Assembly: GCF_014192335.1 (NCBI RefSeq) | Contig: NZ_JACHXU010000007.1 | Coordinates: forward strand, 100,324 to 164,323 | Direction of reading: 5' to 3' | Length of the DNA stretch: 64,000 bases | From: Aporhodopirellula rubra | Lineage (GTDB): Bacteria; Planctomycetota; Planctomycetia; Pirellulales; Pirellulaceae | Shown: one piece after another, positions 1 through 8,570 of the stretch | Layout of the letters: every line of letters begins with the position of its first letter | Numbering within the stretch: the first letter of the stretch is position 1 | The notes under the pieces: generated by a model | Databases searched by the model: none | Seen by the model: the letters and a program-made list of their open reading frames with translations, nothing else | What the model was told of the DNA's origin: nothing | Position numbers and translations under genes: made by a program

Positions 1-1
1 C

Positions 2-883
<882 letters not shown>

Positions 884-986
884 CGAGTACCGGAGGCGTC
901 GACGGAGGTTGGACTTGATCCGGCCTCACGTCGTCATCCCTCGTTTATCTGACCTCACACCCTCGTCCTCAGACCTTAGTTCTCAC

Positions 987-1952
987 ATGTCCTCGCTCAT
1001 AATCATTGCTGCCGTTGGAGTTTTTGTTGCCGCGATGGTGGCGTTCACCGCTTCCGTGTTGATGCCGTCCGAAGAGACGACTGCAACCGAAGATCGACTC
1101 GCAGCGTTGGCAACCAACAACCGAGGCGGTACGACCGAGAAAAAGCAGTCGCTGTTGTTAGTCGACGACATGGATAAGGCAGCATCCCTGCTCGAACGGA
1201 TCATGAATCATGTTCCGGCCGTTCACAAATACATCGAACAGGCCGACATGAAGATCACTATGGTCCAATTCATGGGGATGTGCGGTGCGTGTTTCCTCGC
1301 CGGCGTCGTCATTTGCGTGGTTTCGCCCGTGCCGGTTCTCCTGGGACCGATTCTCGGTTTGGTGATGTCGACGCTGCCGCTCTGCGTCGTGCTGTTTAAA
1401 CGCAAAAAACGACTAGCGAAATTCGGGCAACAAATCCCGGAAGCACTCGAACTGCTCGGCCGCTCGCTGCGTGCGGGACACTCGTTGCAAGCCGGTTTCG
1501 GGCTCGTCGGCGAAGAGATGGACGCTCCTCTCGCAACCGAGTTCAAACGCTGCTACGAAGAACAAAAGTTTGGCATCCCGTTGGACGAATCGATCGAAGA
1601 CATGGCAGAGCGGATTCCCAACATGGACATCCGGTTCTTTGCCACCGCAGTGATCCTGCAACGGCAAACAGGCGGTGACTTGAGCGAGATCCTCGACAAG
1701 ATCGGACACCTCGTCCGGGAGCGATTGCAAATCCTTGGAACGATCCAGGCACTCACCGGGGAAGGCCGAATGAGCGGTGCGGTGCTGTTGGCGTTACCAC
1801 CTGTGCTGTTCCTCACGATGTTACGACTCAACTACGACTACATCATGATGCTGTTCACCGATGACCTCGGGCGATACGCACTCGGTGCCGCGATCGTGTC
1901 TCAAATCATCGGTGCATTGGTGATCAAAAAGATTATCACGATCAAGGTTTAG
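987..1952 (+). CDS. tadB: Tad pilus inner-membrane protein TadB
   Basis: TadB is one of two T2SSF-domain platform proteins that couple the TadA ATPase to pilin assembly in the inner membrane. A hydrophobic segment lies right at the N-terminus (SSLIIIAAVGVFVAAMVAF), two more lie around residues 90-130, and a hydrophobic pair is at the C-terminus. The T2SSF signature region LLGRSLRAGHSLQAGFGLV and the later QRQTGGDLSEILDKI are clear. I chose the ATG at 987 (321 aa). A TTG at 909 would add 26 polar residues before the first membrane segment, which is unusual for the family. The gene starts about 100 bp after tadA and precedes tadC by 56 bp, so co-transcription is likely. Confidence 0.88.
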   Translation: MSSLIIIAAVGVFVAAMVAFTASVLMPSEETTATEDRLAALATNNRGGTTEKKQSLLLVDDMDKAASLLERIMNHVPAVHKYIEQADMKITMVQFMGMCGACFLAGVVICVVSPVPVLLGPILGLVMSTLPLCVVLFKRKKRLAKFGQQIPEALELLGRSLRAGHSLQAGFGLVGEEMDAPLATEFKRCYEEQKFGIPLDESIEDMAERIPNMDIRFFATAVILQRQTGGDLSEILDKIGHLVRERLQILGTIQALTGEGRMSGAVLLALPPVLFLTMLRLNYDYIMMLFTDDLGRYALGAAIVSQIIGALVIKKIITIKV

Positions 1953-2008
1953 ATCGAACCTTCCGCACGGTCCCACTCACTTCTTTCATTCAATACATCG
2001 TCACTCCC

Positions 2009-2998
2009 ATGTTTACTTTCCTCGCTGAAAACGCCGCTCCGGGCTTCATCAACCCGATGCTTCTGACCACCGTCGCGATCTTCTTGGGCGTCGCTTCGAT
2101 CTCGTGGTTGGTCATCAACAAAATCAACGGTTCGGATCAAGAACCCGCCGAGTCGCGACTCGACCGGATGAAGCAAGCCAAACGTGGCATCCGAAATATC
2201 GAAGCCGACGAAAAAGCACGTAGCAAGAATGAAGCGTTGACCGCAGCCCTCGAAAAGGCCGCCAATCCGATCGCGAATTCGGTCTCCGGCAACGAAGAAG
2301 AAATGGGCAAGCTGCGAGAGAAACTCGTCAACGCGGGCTTCCGGCGTGAGAGTTCTCCCATCGTTTTCAAGATGATCCAGCTCGTCTGCACCGGTGTCGG
2401 CTTGTTTTTCGGCGGTGTGCTGGGGATGCTCGTCGACGGAATGACCCAAGGTCTCTTGATCAAACTCTTTGGAGGAATGATTCTCGGCTTCGGCATTCCT
2501 CAATTAGCCCTCGGATTCCTTGCAAGCAAACGCAAAGAATCGATTTTCCTCGGCCTGCCCGACGCTCTCGACTTGATGGTCGTCTGCGTGGAAGCCGGTT
2601 TGGGAATGGACCAAGCGTTGCGTAAGGTCGCCGAAGAGATGGGCAAAAGCCACAAAAACATCGGTGAAGAATTCAACATCGCCAACTCGCAATTGCAATT
2701 CGGCCGACCGCGAAGCGAAGTGCTGCAAGCGCTTGGATACCGCAGCGGCGTGGACGATTTGAAGCAACTCGCGTCGATCCTGATTCAGGCCGACAAGTTC
2801 GGCTCGAGCGTCGCGACGGCACTGCGCGTGCAAAGTGAATCGATGCGAACCAAACGTCGTCAAATCGCGGAAGAGAAAGCAGCCAAGACGGCCGTGAAGA
2901 TGATTTTCCCGCTCGTTCTGTTCATCTTCCCAGGTATCTTCGTGGTGCTCGTCGGACCTGCCGCGATCAACATGTACCGGCAAATGCTCGCCAAATAA
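2009..2998 (+). CDS. tadC: Tad pilus inner-membrane protein TadC
   Basis: TadC is the second T2SSF-family platform protein of the Tad machine and probably works with TadB. The 329-aa product has an N-terminal membrane segment (about residues 14-31), a charged cytoplasmic stretch, two closely spaced hydrophobic segments around 125-170, the T2SSF region (LPDALDLMVVCVEAGLGMDQ, then the LASILIQADKFGSSVATAL motif) and a C-terminal membrane segment. Length and layout are typical. The order tadA-tadB-tadC on one strand supports the call. No further tad gene follows directly; two TadE-like genes and a TadG-like gene lie 16 kb away. Confidence 0.9.
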   Translation: MFTFLAENAAPGFINPMLLTTVAIFLGVASISWLVINKINGSDQEPAESRLDRMKQAKRGIRNIEADEKARSKNEALTAALEKAANPIANSVSGNEEEMGKLREKLVNAGFRRESSPIVFKMIQLVCTGVGLFFGGVLGMLVDGMTQGLLIKLFGGMILGFGIPQLALGFLASKRKESIFLGLPDALDLMVVCVEAGLGMDQALRKVAEEMGKSHKNIGEEFNIANSQLQFGRPRSEVLQALGYRSGVDDLKQLASILIQADKFGSSVATALRVQSESMRTKRRQIAEEKAAKTAVKMIFPLVLFIFPGIFVVLVGPAAINMYRQMLAK

Positions 2999-3006
2999 GT
3001 TTCGGC

Positions 3007-3023
3007 CGCGTTTTCAAAACGCG
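3007..3023. terminator. Inverted repeat between convergent tadC and mazG-like genes
   Basis: CGCGTTTT-C-AAAACGCG is a perfect inverted repeat with 8-nt arms in the short gap between two convergent genes. It has no T-run of its own, so a role as a bidirectional transcription stop is an inference from position and symmetry only. Confidence 0.35.
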
Positions 3024-3091
3024 TCGGGCAAGTCAACAAACGTCGCCAACATCACACACATCGTCGTGTGGTGTTGTGCGGCATCGGAACC

Positions 3092-3451
3092 TCACTGCAA
3101 CTTTTCGTTGTCGCGGTGACGGTTTCGATCACGGTCAGTTTTCTTAATCAGATTCTTGCGTAACGCCTCGGTCAGATCGATACCGGATTGGTTGGCGAGA
3201 CAAATCACAACGAACATCACGTCGGCGAGTTCGTCTGACAACTCCCCGGGACTTTCGCCCGGCTTGCTGGATTGCTCGCCATGACTGCGTGACAAAATTC
3301 GAGCAACCTCGCCGACCTCTTCGACCAACTGTGCCAGGTTCGTCATCTCGTGGAAGTACCGAACACCGATCGTTTGGATCCACTCGTCGACACGCCGTTG
3401 AGCTTCACCGATGGTCAGCGGATCGGACGACTTTTCAATAACGTCCGTCAT
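3092..3451 (-). CDS. MazG-like nucleotide pyrophosphohydrolase
   Basis: This 119-aa protein fits the short, single-domain MazG-like all-alpha NTP pyrophosphohydrolases, which hydrolyse nucleoside triphosphates to monophosphate and pyrophosphate and are usually viewed as house-cleaning enzymes. The metal-binding pattern is visible: QLVEEVGEVARILSR supplies the ExxE pair and ELSDELADVMFVVICLANQ supplies the ExxD pair, about 35 residues apart. The C-terminus is very rich in charged residues (DRDRNRHRDNEK). Its ATG shares an ATGA overlap with the stop codon of the FG-GAP gene, so translation is probably coupled. It is the last gene of the five-gene minus-strand run beginning with the rhomboid gene. 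The substrate cannot be told from sequence. Confidence 0.85.
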   Translation of the reverse strand: MTDVIEKSSDPLTIGEAQRRVDEWIQTIGVRYFHEMTNLAQLVEEVGEVARILSRSHGEQSSKPGESPGELSDELADVMFVVICLANQSGIDLTEALRKNLIKKTDRDRNRHRDNEKLQ

Positions 3452-4665
3452 GGTTTGGCGATCAGCAGATAGGTCCCACTTTTTCCCGCTACCGCGATGT
3501 CCATACGATCATCCTGGTTGAAGTCCTCGACCACAATCTGCAGCCCGGTACCAACACGACCTTCATCAATGGTGTGACGAGTGAATGATTTGGTATCGGG
3601 ATTCCATGAATACCAATACAAACACGGCACGTCCTGCCCTCCGGGATCACCACCGTTATGGGCATAGTAGCGTTTACCGGTAATCAGATCCTCATTGCCG
3701 TCTCCATCGAGGTCCTTCCACAACAACGAGTGAGGCTGTGAAAAGCTACGGTCGATAGTGTGTTCAGCCCAACGGATCTTCCCGGTCTCCGAATCTTCGA
3801 GCCCCTGGTTCTCCCACCACTGCAGGCCAAAGTCGTGGCCGTTTCCAAAGATTAAGTCGTTGTCGCCATCCTTATCAAGATCCGTGACCACCATTGGTAG
3901 GCTCGAATGCAAGTCCCAATCCGCGCGATACAACCACTCTTCTTTCCACGGTTCATCGGCGGGCTGCTCGTACCATCCATTTCCGACCAAGATATCTTTG
4001 CGACCATCTCCACTGATGTCGCCAATCGCGATCCCGTGGCCGTTCGCATTCGCCCCGACCAAATGACGCTTCACGTCGTAGGCAGGAACGCCTGAGTTAT
4101 CCTTGGCATTTTTCTCGCCATCGGTTTTTGGAACCAATCGCCAGATAACCATCGGCGAATCAGCCTTCCAACTGTTAACGATCCATTCGACATTGCCGTC
4201 ACCATCGATGTCCTCGAGCAATTGGCCTTCGTTGGAGGACGCGCCCGTATCGACGAGCAGATTCGCCTCCCACTGCTTGCCGAGCCTGAGAGCCTCCTCA
4301 CCCGGATTGCGAAACCACTGGACCTGCGTCGGCAAGAACGAACCGGCGATCACGTCGAGTCGACCGTCATTGTCGACGTCAAATAAGTAATCGCCGTTGC
4401 TTTGGACGTAGCCGTTCCAGTCATCTACATTTCGCAGCGGACGCGGCGTCCACTCTCCGCCGCGATACCAGTTTCGTCCCGCAACGAGGTCCAACAGGCC
4501 ATCGTTATCGACGTCACCCGCGGCAATCCCCTCATTCGCATCAACCGTCAGCAACTTAATATCGAACTGCAACGGTTCAGACGCATTGCTGCGTGACAGA
4601 TCGACGCCGAACCACGCCGCGAACGCCAGACAGATCACCAAAGACTTCTCACTCAATCGGGGCAT
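3448..4665 (-). CDS. Secreted FG-GAP/VCBS repeat protein
   Basis: A 405-aa exported protein built from FG-GAP-type beta-propeller blades. At least seven calcium-loop signatures are readable, among them DVDNDGLLDLVAG, DVDNDGRLDVIAG, DISGDGRKDILVG, DLDKDGDNDLIFG and DLDGDGNEDLITG; one copy (DFNQDDRMDIAVAG) is less regular. A Sec-type signal follows MPRLSEK with the hydrophobic core LVICLAFAAWFGV. I place the start at 4665 because it falls one base after the upstream gene's stop, and the signal peptide begins there; an earlier in-frame ATG would add 36 unrelated basic residues. Such proteins are abundant in planctomycetes, mostly without known function, and probably mediate extracellular binding. 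Confidence 0.85.
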   Translation of the reverse strand: MPRLSEKSLVICLAFAAWFGVDLSRSNASEPLQFDIKLLTVDANEGIAAGDVDNDGLLDLVAGRNWYRGGEWTPRPLRNVDDWNGYVQSNGDYLFDVDNDGRLDVIAGSFLPTQVQWFRNPGEEALRLGKQWEANLLVDTGASSNEGQLLEDIDGDGNVEWIVNSWKADSPMVIWRLVPKTDGEKNAKDNSGVPAYDVKRHLVGANANGHGIAIGDISGDGRKDILVGNGWYEQPADEPWKEEWLYRADWDLHSSLPMVVTDLDKDGDNDLIFGNGHDFGLQWWENQGLEDSETGKIRWAEHTIDRSFSQPHSLLWKDLDGDGNEDLITGKRYYAHNGGDPGGQDVPCLYWYSWNPDTKSFTRHTIDEGRVGTGLQIVVEDFNQDDRMDIAVAGKSGTYLLIAKP

Positions 4666-4666
4666 A

Positions 4667-6061
4667 CTATTTTTCCTTCGCGGTTTCTGATGTCGCGATC
4701 CGACCACCCTTGGTGAGCACATCGAGTTCATCTTTAAATTGTTTTCGTAACGCATCTTTCCCCGGATAACCAACGTGCACCGCCTCGACGAGACCGGTCG
4801 AAGCGATCACCAAAGTCAGCGGAATCTTCTTCGCAGCAAAGACGTCAATCATCGTGCCTTTCGGATCGACCGCGACGTCAACGCCCCAATCCTGCTCGCC
4901 GGCGAATCCGTTAACCAGCGATGCATTCTCGGCAACGTTGACCGCATAGAACACAACGTCTTTATCGTCATATTCATCGACGGCAGCTTTAATCACGGGC
5001 ATCGCTTGCAAACAGGGAGTGCACCATGTCGCCCAGAAGTCCAACACGACCACCTTTCCTTCGAGATCCTTCGAGGAGACTTCAGTCCCATCGAGCAAGG
5101 TGAGCGTATAGTCAGGAACCTTTTTACCCAGCAAGGGATGGCTGCCGATTTTGCTGGCGATCGTTTTCTGATAGTGGACCAGCGAATCATATTTTGTCGC
5201 GTCAGCGGGTGCGACGAATCGGAACAACTTGTCGTCGACTTCACCCGTCACACGCCATGATACGAAGTCGTAACGCAGCGATAGTTCATAACCTTGAGGG
5301 ACGCGGACTTGGCCGGTCGCGATCAACATCGGGGTCAAGTTGACGAGCAGGCGAAGCGGTCGCGGTTGTTTTTCATCCGTGATCCATAAATCCCAAACCA
5401 CGCCGTCATCTTGTTCACCTTGAACATGAATCGACTCGGTGCGTCCGCGAAATTTCGTTTTCCCGAGCACCGTGACCGAATTCATCCCGCCGAGAAAAGT
5501 CACCGAAGGATCCACTCCCGCGACCGTCAACGCCAACATGGGTTCGGGATAAGGACCTAAGCTCAGTGGCGTTCGCGTGACGAGCGTTTGGTTATTCAGA
5601 GCGTCAGGCAACTCATAGTAGGAAGTCGGGTCCATCGCCACGGTACTTACCTTCCCGTCGGCGTAGAGCCGTTTTCGCTCCTCGTCAGACTTGTGATAGA
5701 TCGTGTACTTATTCGGATACTTCGACGCGATTTGAAACGTTGATTTTTCATTCGAGAGGATTTCGCCGTGCATCACGGTTTCCACCGACAACTCAACCTT
5801 CGCTCGTGAAACATCCGCATCTGCGATCGCGGTAAACAGCGGCAACAGAGTCGACGTGACCTGCGGACTCGGCGTGAACGTGTTCGTTTTCTCGCTCGGC
5901 GCAGTCGCAGAATCCCCACGTGCCCTGGCGTCATCACCCAAGACATTCCGCACACCGACGACGCACATCAATATGCAAACAGAGCAAAAGAACAAGACAC
6001 TGCACCGGAAAGACCAGGCAGACATCGGAGATGAACGATAATTCGTCACAGGGGTATTCAT
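4667..6061 (-). CDS. Exported DUF2092 - TlpA-like thioredoxin fusion protein
   Basis: A 464-aa exported protein. Residues 14-42 form a signal peptide or membrane anchor. Residues about 65-300 resemble DUF2092 (outer-membrane lipoprotein-sorting-like fold; note STFQIASKYPNKYTIYHK and YYELPD). Residues about 310-455 are a TlpA/ResA-type thioredoxin with FWATWCTPC (redox Cys347 and Cys350) and the later KIPLTLVI cis-Pro region. The thioredoxin part should act as a thiol-disulfide oxidoreductase outside the cytoplasm; the partner is unknown. A start at the internal Met13 (6025) is also possible. The gene ends one base before the FG-GAP start, a strong sign of operon structure. The same two-domain arrangement occurs widely in planctomycetes. 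Confidence 0.85.
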   Translation of the reverse strand: MNTPVTNYRSSPMSAWSFRCSVLFFCSVCILMCVVGVRNVLGDDARARGDSATAPSEKTNTFTPSPQVTSTLLPLFTAIADADVSRAKVELSVETVMHGEILSNEKSTFQIASKYPNKYTIYHKSDEERKRLYADGKVSTVAMDPTSYYELPDALNNQTLVTRTPLSLGPYPEPMLALTVAGVDPSVTFLGGMNSVTVLGKTKFRGRTESIHVQGEQDDGVVWDLWITDEKQPRPLRLLVNLTPMLIATGQVRVPQGYELSLRYDFVSWRVTGEVDDKLFRFVAPADATKYDSLVHYQKTIASKIGSHPLLGKKVPDYTLTLLDGTEVSSKDLEGKVVVLDFWATWCTPCLQAMPVIKAAVDEYDDKDVVFYAVNVAENASLVNGFAGEQDWGVDVAVDPKGTMIDVFAAKKIPLTLVIASTGLVEAVHVGYPGKDALRKQFKDELDVLTKGGRIATSETAKEK

Positions 6062-6090
6062 CTGGTGCGCGTCGTGGAAGTCGAGAAAGG

Positions 6091-7098
6091 CTATTTGGTT
6101 GACAAAAATTGATAGCTCTGAACGATACTCTCTAGCGGAGCCGGAGACTGATCTTGCTCAACATGACATTCGTCGACACCGATCTCCTTTGCCAATCGCA
6201 TCACCGCGGGGATATCGATTGTTCCGTCACCGAGTTCCTGGAAGGCGTCCGCAGGAACTTTGGATTCGTCTGTGATAACTGGGGTTCCCGACAACAGGTC
6301 TTTCAGGTGAATTTGGCTAATCCGGCCGGCCAATCGCCGCATCATCGCGAGAGGATCGTGGCCACCGATTTTCGCCCAGAACACATCGAGCTCAAACTCC
6401 ATTTGATGGGGATCGAACCGTTCGGTGAAGATATCGTACGCGGTCAAAGGCTTCGCATCATTCTCCTTACCTGAGTCGACCGCGAAGGGTTGAAACTCGA
6501 ATGAATGATTGTGATAGCACATCCGCATTCCTGCTTCGCGAGTTTTGTCGGCCGCCGCGTTAGCGGAATCCGCGATCGCGCGGCATTTGTCAGCGGTGTC
6601 TCGCTGGTCCTTCGCGATGTAACCGAACACGACGTGCCGCAGACCGATCCGTTCGGCGATCTCGAGCATGCTCGGGAGCGACGCGACGCCTTCTCGTTTG
6701 GGATCAGTAATGATATTAAAGTCCAGAAACCCGCTGTGCACGGCGAGCCCATGGTCGCGGGCGATCGCGGCGAGTTTGATCGCCTCTTCATCGATGTTCA
6801 TCAACTCAACTTGCCAATAACCGGCCGCGGCGACCGCAGCGAGTGTCGCCTCGGGGTCCTCGGCCATCTGATTCCGCAGTGTGTATAGCTGCAGACCGAT
6901 GCGATCGAGGTAGGGCAACGAGGTTGCGGTCGTGGCCACCTTCGGCGACGCATCTTCCGATGCCGGCTCGGCGGAGGGGGCATCCGGAGAAGGTTCGTCG
7001 GCGAGTGCGGCCAAGGGTCGAGCAATCCAGGAGGTGAGGGCGGCTGCGGCGGTCAGCCGTGTTGCGGAGCGGCGGCTGATTCGGGGGTCGCTGGACAT
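6091..7098 (-). CDS. Tat-exported sugar phosphate isomerase/epimerase-like TIM barrel protein
   Basis: This 335-aa protein belongs to the AP_endonuc_2/xylose-isomerase-like TIM barrel superfamily. An N-terminal twin-arginine signal (RISRRSATRLTAAAALTSW) suggests folded export. Barrel signatures include RIGLQLYTLRNQMAEDPEAT at the first strand, MCYHNHSFEFQ (metal-ligand region), MEFELDVFWAKIGGHDP and the C-terminal ECHVEQDQSP. The family includes inosose dehydratases, hydroxypyruvate isomerases and 3-keto-sugar processing enzymes; the substrate cannot be assigned. It lies 8 bp after the rhomboid gene and 29 bp before the DUF2092-thioredoxin gene, so it probably shares their transcript. Planctomycetes carry many exported paralogues. 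Confidence 0.86.
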   Translation of the reverse strand: MSSDPRISRRSATRLTAAAALTSWIARPLAALADEPSPDAPSAEPASEDASPKVATTATSLPYLDRIGLQLYTLRNQMAEDPEATLAAVAAAGYWQVELMNIDEEAIKLAAIARDHGLAVHSGFLDFNIITDPKREGVASLPSMLEIAERIGLRHVVFGYIAKDQRDTADKCRAIADSANAAADKTREAGMRMCYHNHSFEFQPFAVDSGKENDAKPLTAYDIFTERFDPHQMEFELDVFWAKIGGHDPLAMMRRLAGRISQIHLKDLLSGTPVITDESKVPADAFQELGDGTIDIPAVMRLAKEIGVDECHVEQDQSPAPLESIVQSYQFLSTK

Positions 7099-7106
7099 CG
7101 TTTTCG

Positions 7107-8087
7107 CTAGTTTTCGCGTGATTGACGTTTTCGTCGGCTGTATCGTTCGAGAGTCCGGCGTTCGCGAGAGGTCAAACTCGATTCGCCGGACTGATGAATT
7201 TTAGCCAAAATCCGGTCCGCTTCCCGTTCTTCTTCCCGAATTTTCTTTTCGGGATCGTGCAACTTCAATTTCGCACGCCGGGATCGCTGCCGAAGAGTCC
7301 CCGGAATGTCCGCGAGGCTGGTCAGATCGAGCCAACGGAAATCCCATCCCTGCTTCACATACAAGAAACCAAACAACGCACCGGCAAGGTGCACTTCGTA
7401 CGCAGTTGCGCGTCCTGACAGACCGGCCGCGCCGTACAGATCCATCAGCACAACGAGGCAGGCCAGCACCCATGCCTTCATCGGGAAAACAAACATGAAC
7501 AGCAATTCTTGGTGAGGGAAGAAGCACGCAAAAATCACGATCATCGCGACCACACCACCGCTGGCTCCCATCGTCATCGGGCACTCCACACCGGTCGGCA
7601 TAAAGCTCCAGTGAATGAGAGACGCCACCATCGCCACAATTCCGCCGAAAATGATCGCAGCCAGATAAGTCTTCAGAAACTCCTGCCCACCAAGTCGCTG
7701 TTCAATTGGCTTTCCAAACACGTACAGGATGAACATGTTGAAGACGAGGTGGAAGATGTTCCCCGTGTTGTGCAAAAACCCATATGTGAGGGTCTGAAAC
7801 CACAACCATGGACGTACCAATGAAGTGCCCCGGACCGCAAAGATATCGTCGATGTGGCTTCGCTTTTCGGTGTACTGCAATTCGATGGCAGCGCGATCGC
7901 TCGCGGCAAGCTCGATCGCATCGATTCCTGCAGGCAGTTCCTGCTGAACGTCGTACGTGAAAAGCAATTGCACGACAAAAACGATGACATTGATCACGAT
8001 CAAAATGATCAACATGCTGCGTGGGTTTTCGATGCGATCCCACGGCGTTCGTTCGGAGCGACCATAGTCGCGATCGTAGATCCCCAT
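7107..8087 (-). CDS. Rhomboid family intramembrane serine protease
   Basis: A 326-aa integral membrane protease of the rhomboid family, which cleaves transmembrane substrates inside the bilayer. The catalytic serine lies in MGASGGVV (Ser176) and the paired histidine in EVHLAGALFGFLY (His233); NIFHLVFNMFILYVFG gives the conserved HxxxN region in the second core helix. There are about six or seven hydrophobic helices. A 50-residue loop after the first helix (residues 45-95) and a charged arginine-rich C-terminal tail of about 60 residues are accessory. It is the first gene of a five-gene minus-strand run. Natural substrates cannot be inferred. Confidence 0.93.
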   Translation of the reverse strand: MGIYDRDYGRSERTPWDRIENPRSMLIILIVINVIVFVVQLLFTYDVQQELPAGIDAIELAASDRAAIELQYTEKRSHIDDIFAVRGTSLVRPWLWFQTLTYGFLHNTGNIFHLVFNMFILYVFGKPIEQRLGGQEFLKTYLAAIIFGGIVAMVASLIHWSFMPTGVECPMTMGASGGVVAMIVIFACFFPHQELLFMFVFPMKAWVLACLVVLMDLYGAAGLSGRATAYEVHLAGALFGFLYVKQGWDFRWLDLTSLADIPGTLRQRSRRAKLKLHDPEKKIREEEREADRILAKIHQSGESSLTSRERRTLERYSRRKRQSREN

Positions 8088-8251
8088 CGTCAGCTAATCC
8101 CCGTCCAGGATGATGCCAGTTTTAAAAGATTGAAAAATCCATCATGAACCGCCTGAGGGTTTGAGCCGCCACGACGTTCAGGACCGATCTATTTTCAATT
8201 CACCGCGATCGCTTTTCAATCGGGTTGATCACAAAAGCGAACGTTCCACTG

Positions 8252-8294
8252 AATAAAAAACGGCGGCAAAAGGAAAATCCCAAGAGCCGCCGTT
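8252..8294 (-). terminator. Rho-independent terminator downstream of pnp
   Basis: Read on the minus strand, a 9-bp perfect stem (AACGGCGGC at 8259-8267 with GCCGCCGTT at 8286-8294) encloses an 18-nt loop and runs straight into a T-rich tract TTTTTTATTC. It lies about 280 nt after the pnp stop codon and is the best terminator for the rpsO-pnp transcript. Confidence 0.75.
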
Positions 8295-8531
8295 GAGTCT
8301 TACTGAATAGGTGGAGCATTTCGAATCCAATCCTGGTTGAACAGGAAAGGGACGCGAGCAACACGGTGTCGCCGGGTTGAGCAAAAGCCGTGCTGGCCTG
8401 CGTATCCATATGCCCGCTTCGTCGCCATCTCGTGAAAGGTGTTTAGACCATCGATCGCGAGTCCGAGAATGGAATGGCGCTCGTCACTCAATGATGGACC
8501 AAGCGTTGATCCGCCAAAGATGAATTCATCA

Positions 8532-8549
8532 CCGGGAACGCGTTCCCGG
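8532..8549. repeat. Perfect 18-bp palindrome just after pnp
   Basis: CCGGGAACGCGTTCCCGG reads identically on both strands. It begins 21 nt beyond the pnp stop codon. In RNA it could form a stable stem protecting or processing the 3' end; as DNA it could be a protein site. No T-run follows. Confidence 0.6.
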
Positions 8550-8570
8550 CAACGACTTCGTTTCTTGGAA

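Larger units (their letters stand above)
8088..8570. other. Intergenic region between pnp and the rhomboid gene
   Basis: 483 bp without a convincing gene. It holds the pnp 3' region: a perfect 18-bp palindrome at 8532-8549 and a Rho-independent terminator at 8252-8294. An open minus-strand frame ends with TAA at 8300-8302, six bases before the terminator stem, and could encode up to 98 residues from an ATG at 8596 inside pnp, or 42 from an ATG at 8428. I do not recognise its product. The part 8088-8251 presumably carries the rhomboid operon promoter, but no clear -35/-10 pair is visible. Confidence 0.6.

Noticed and set aside
909..986. TTG start giving TadB 26 more residues
   Set aside because: The extra residues are polar and precede the first membrane segment; ATG 987 gives the usual TadB N-terminus.
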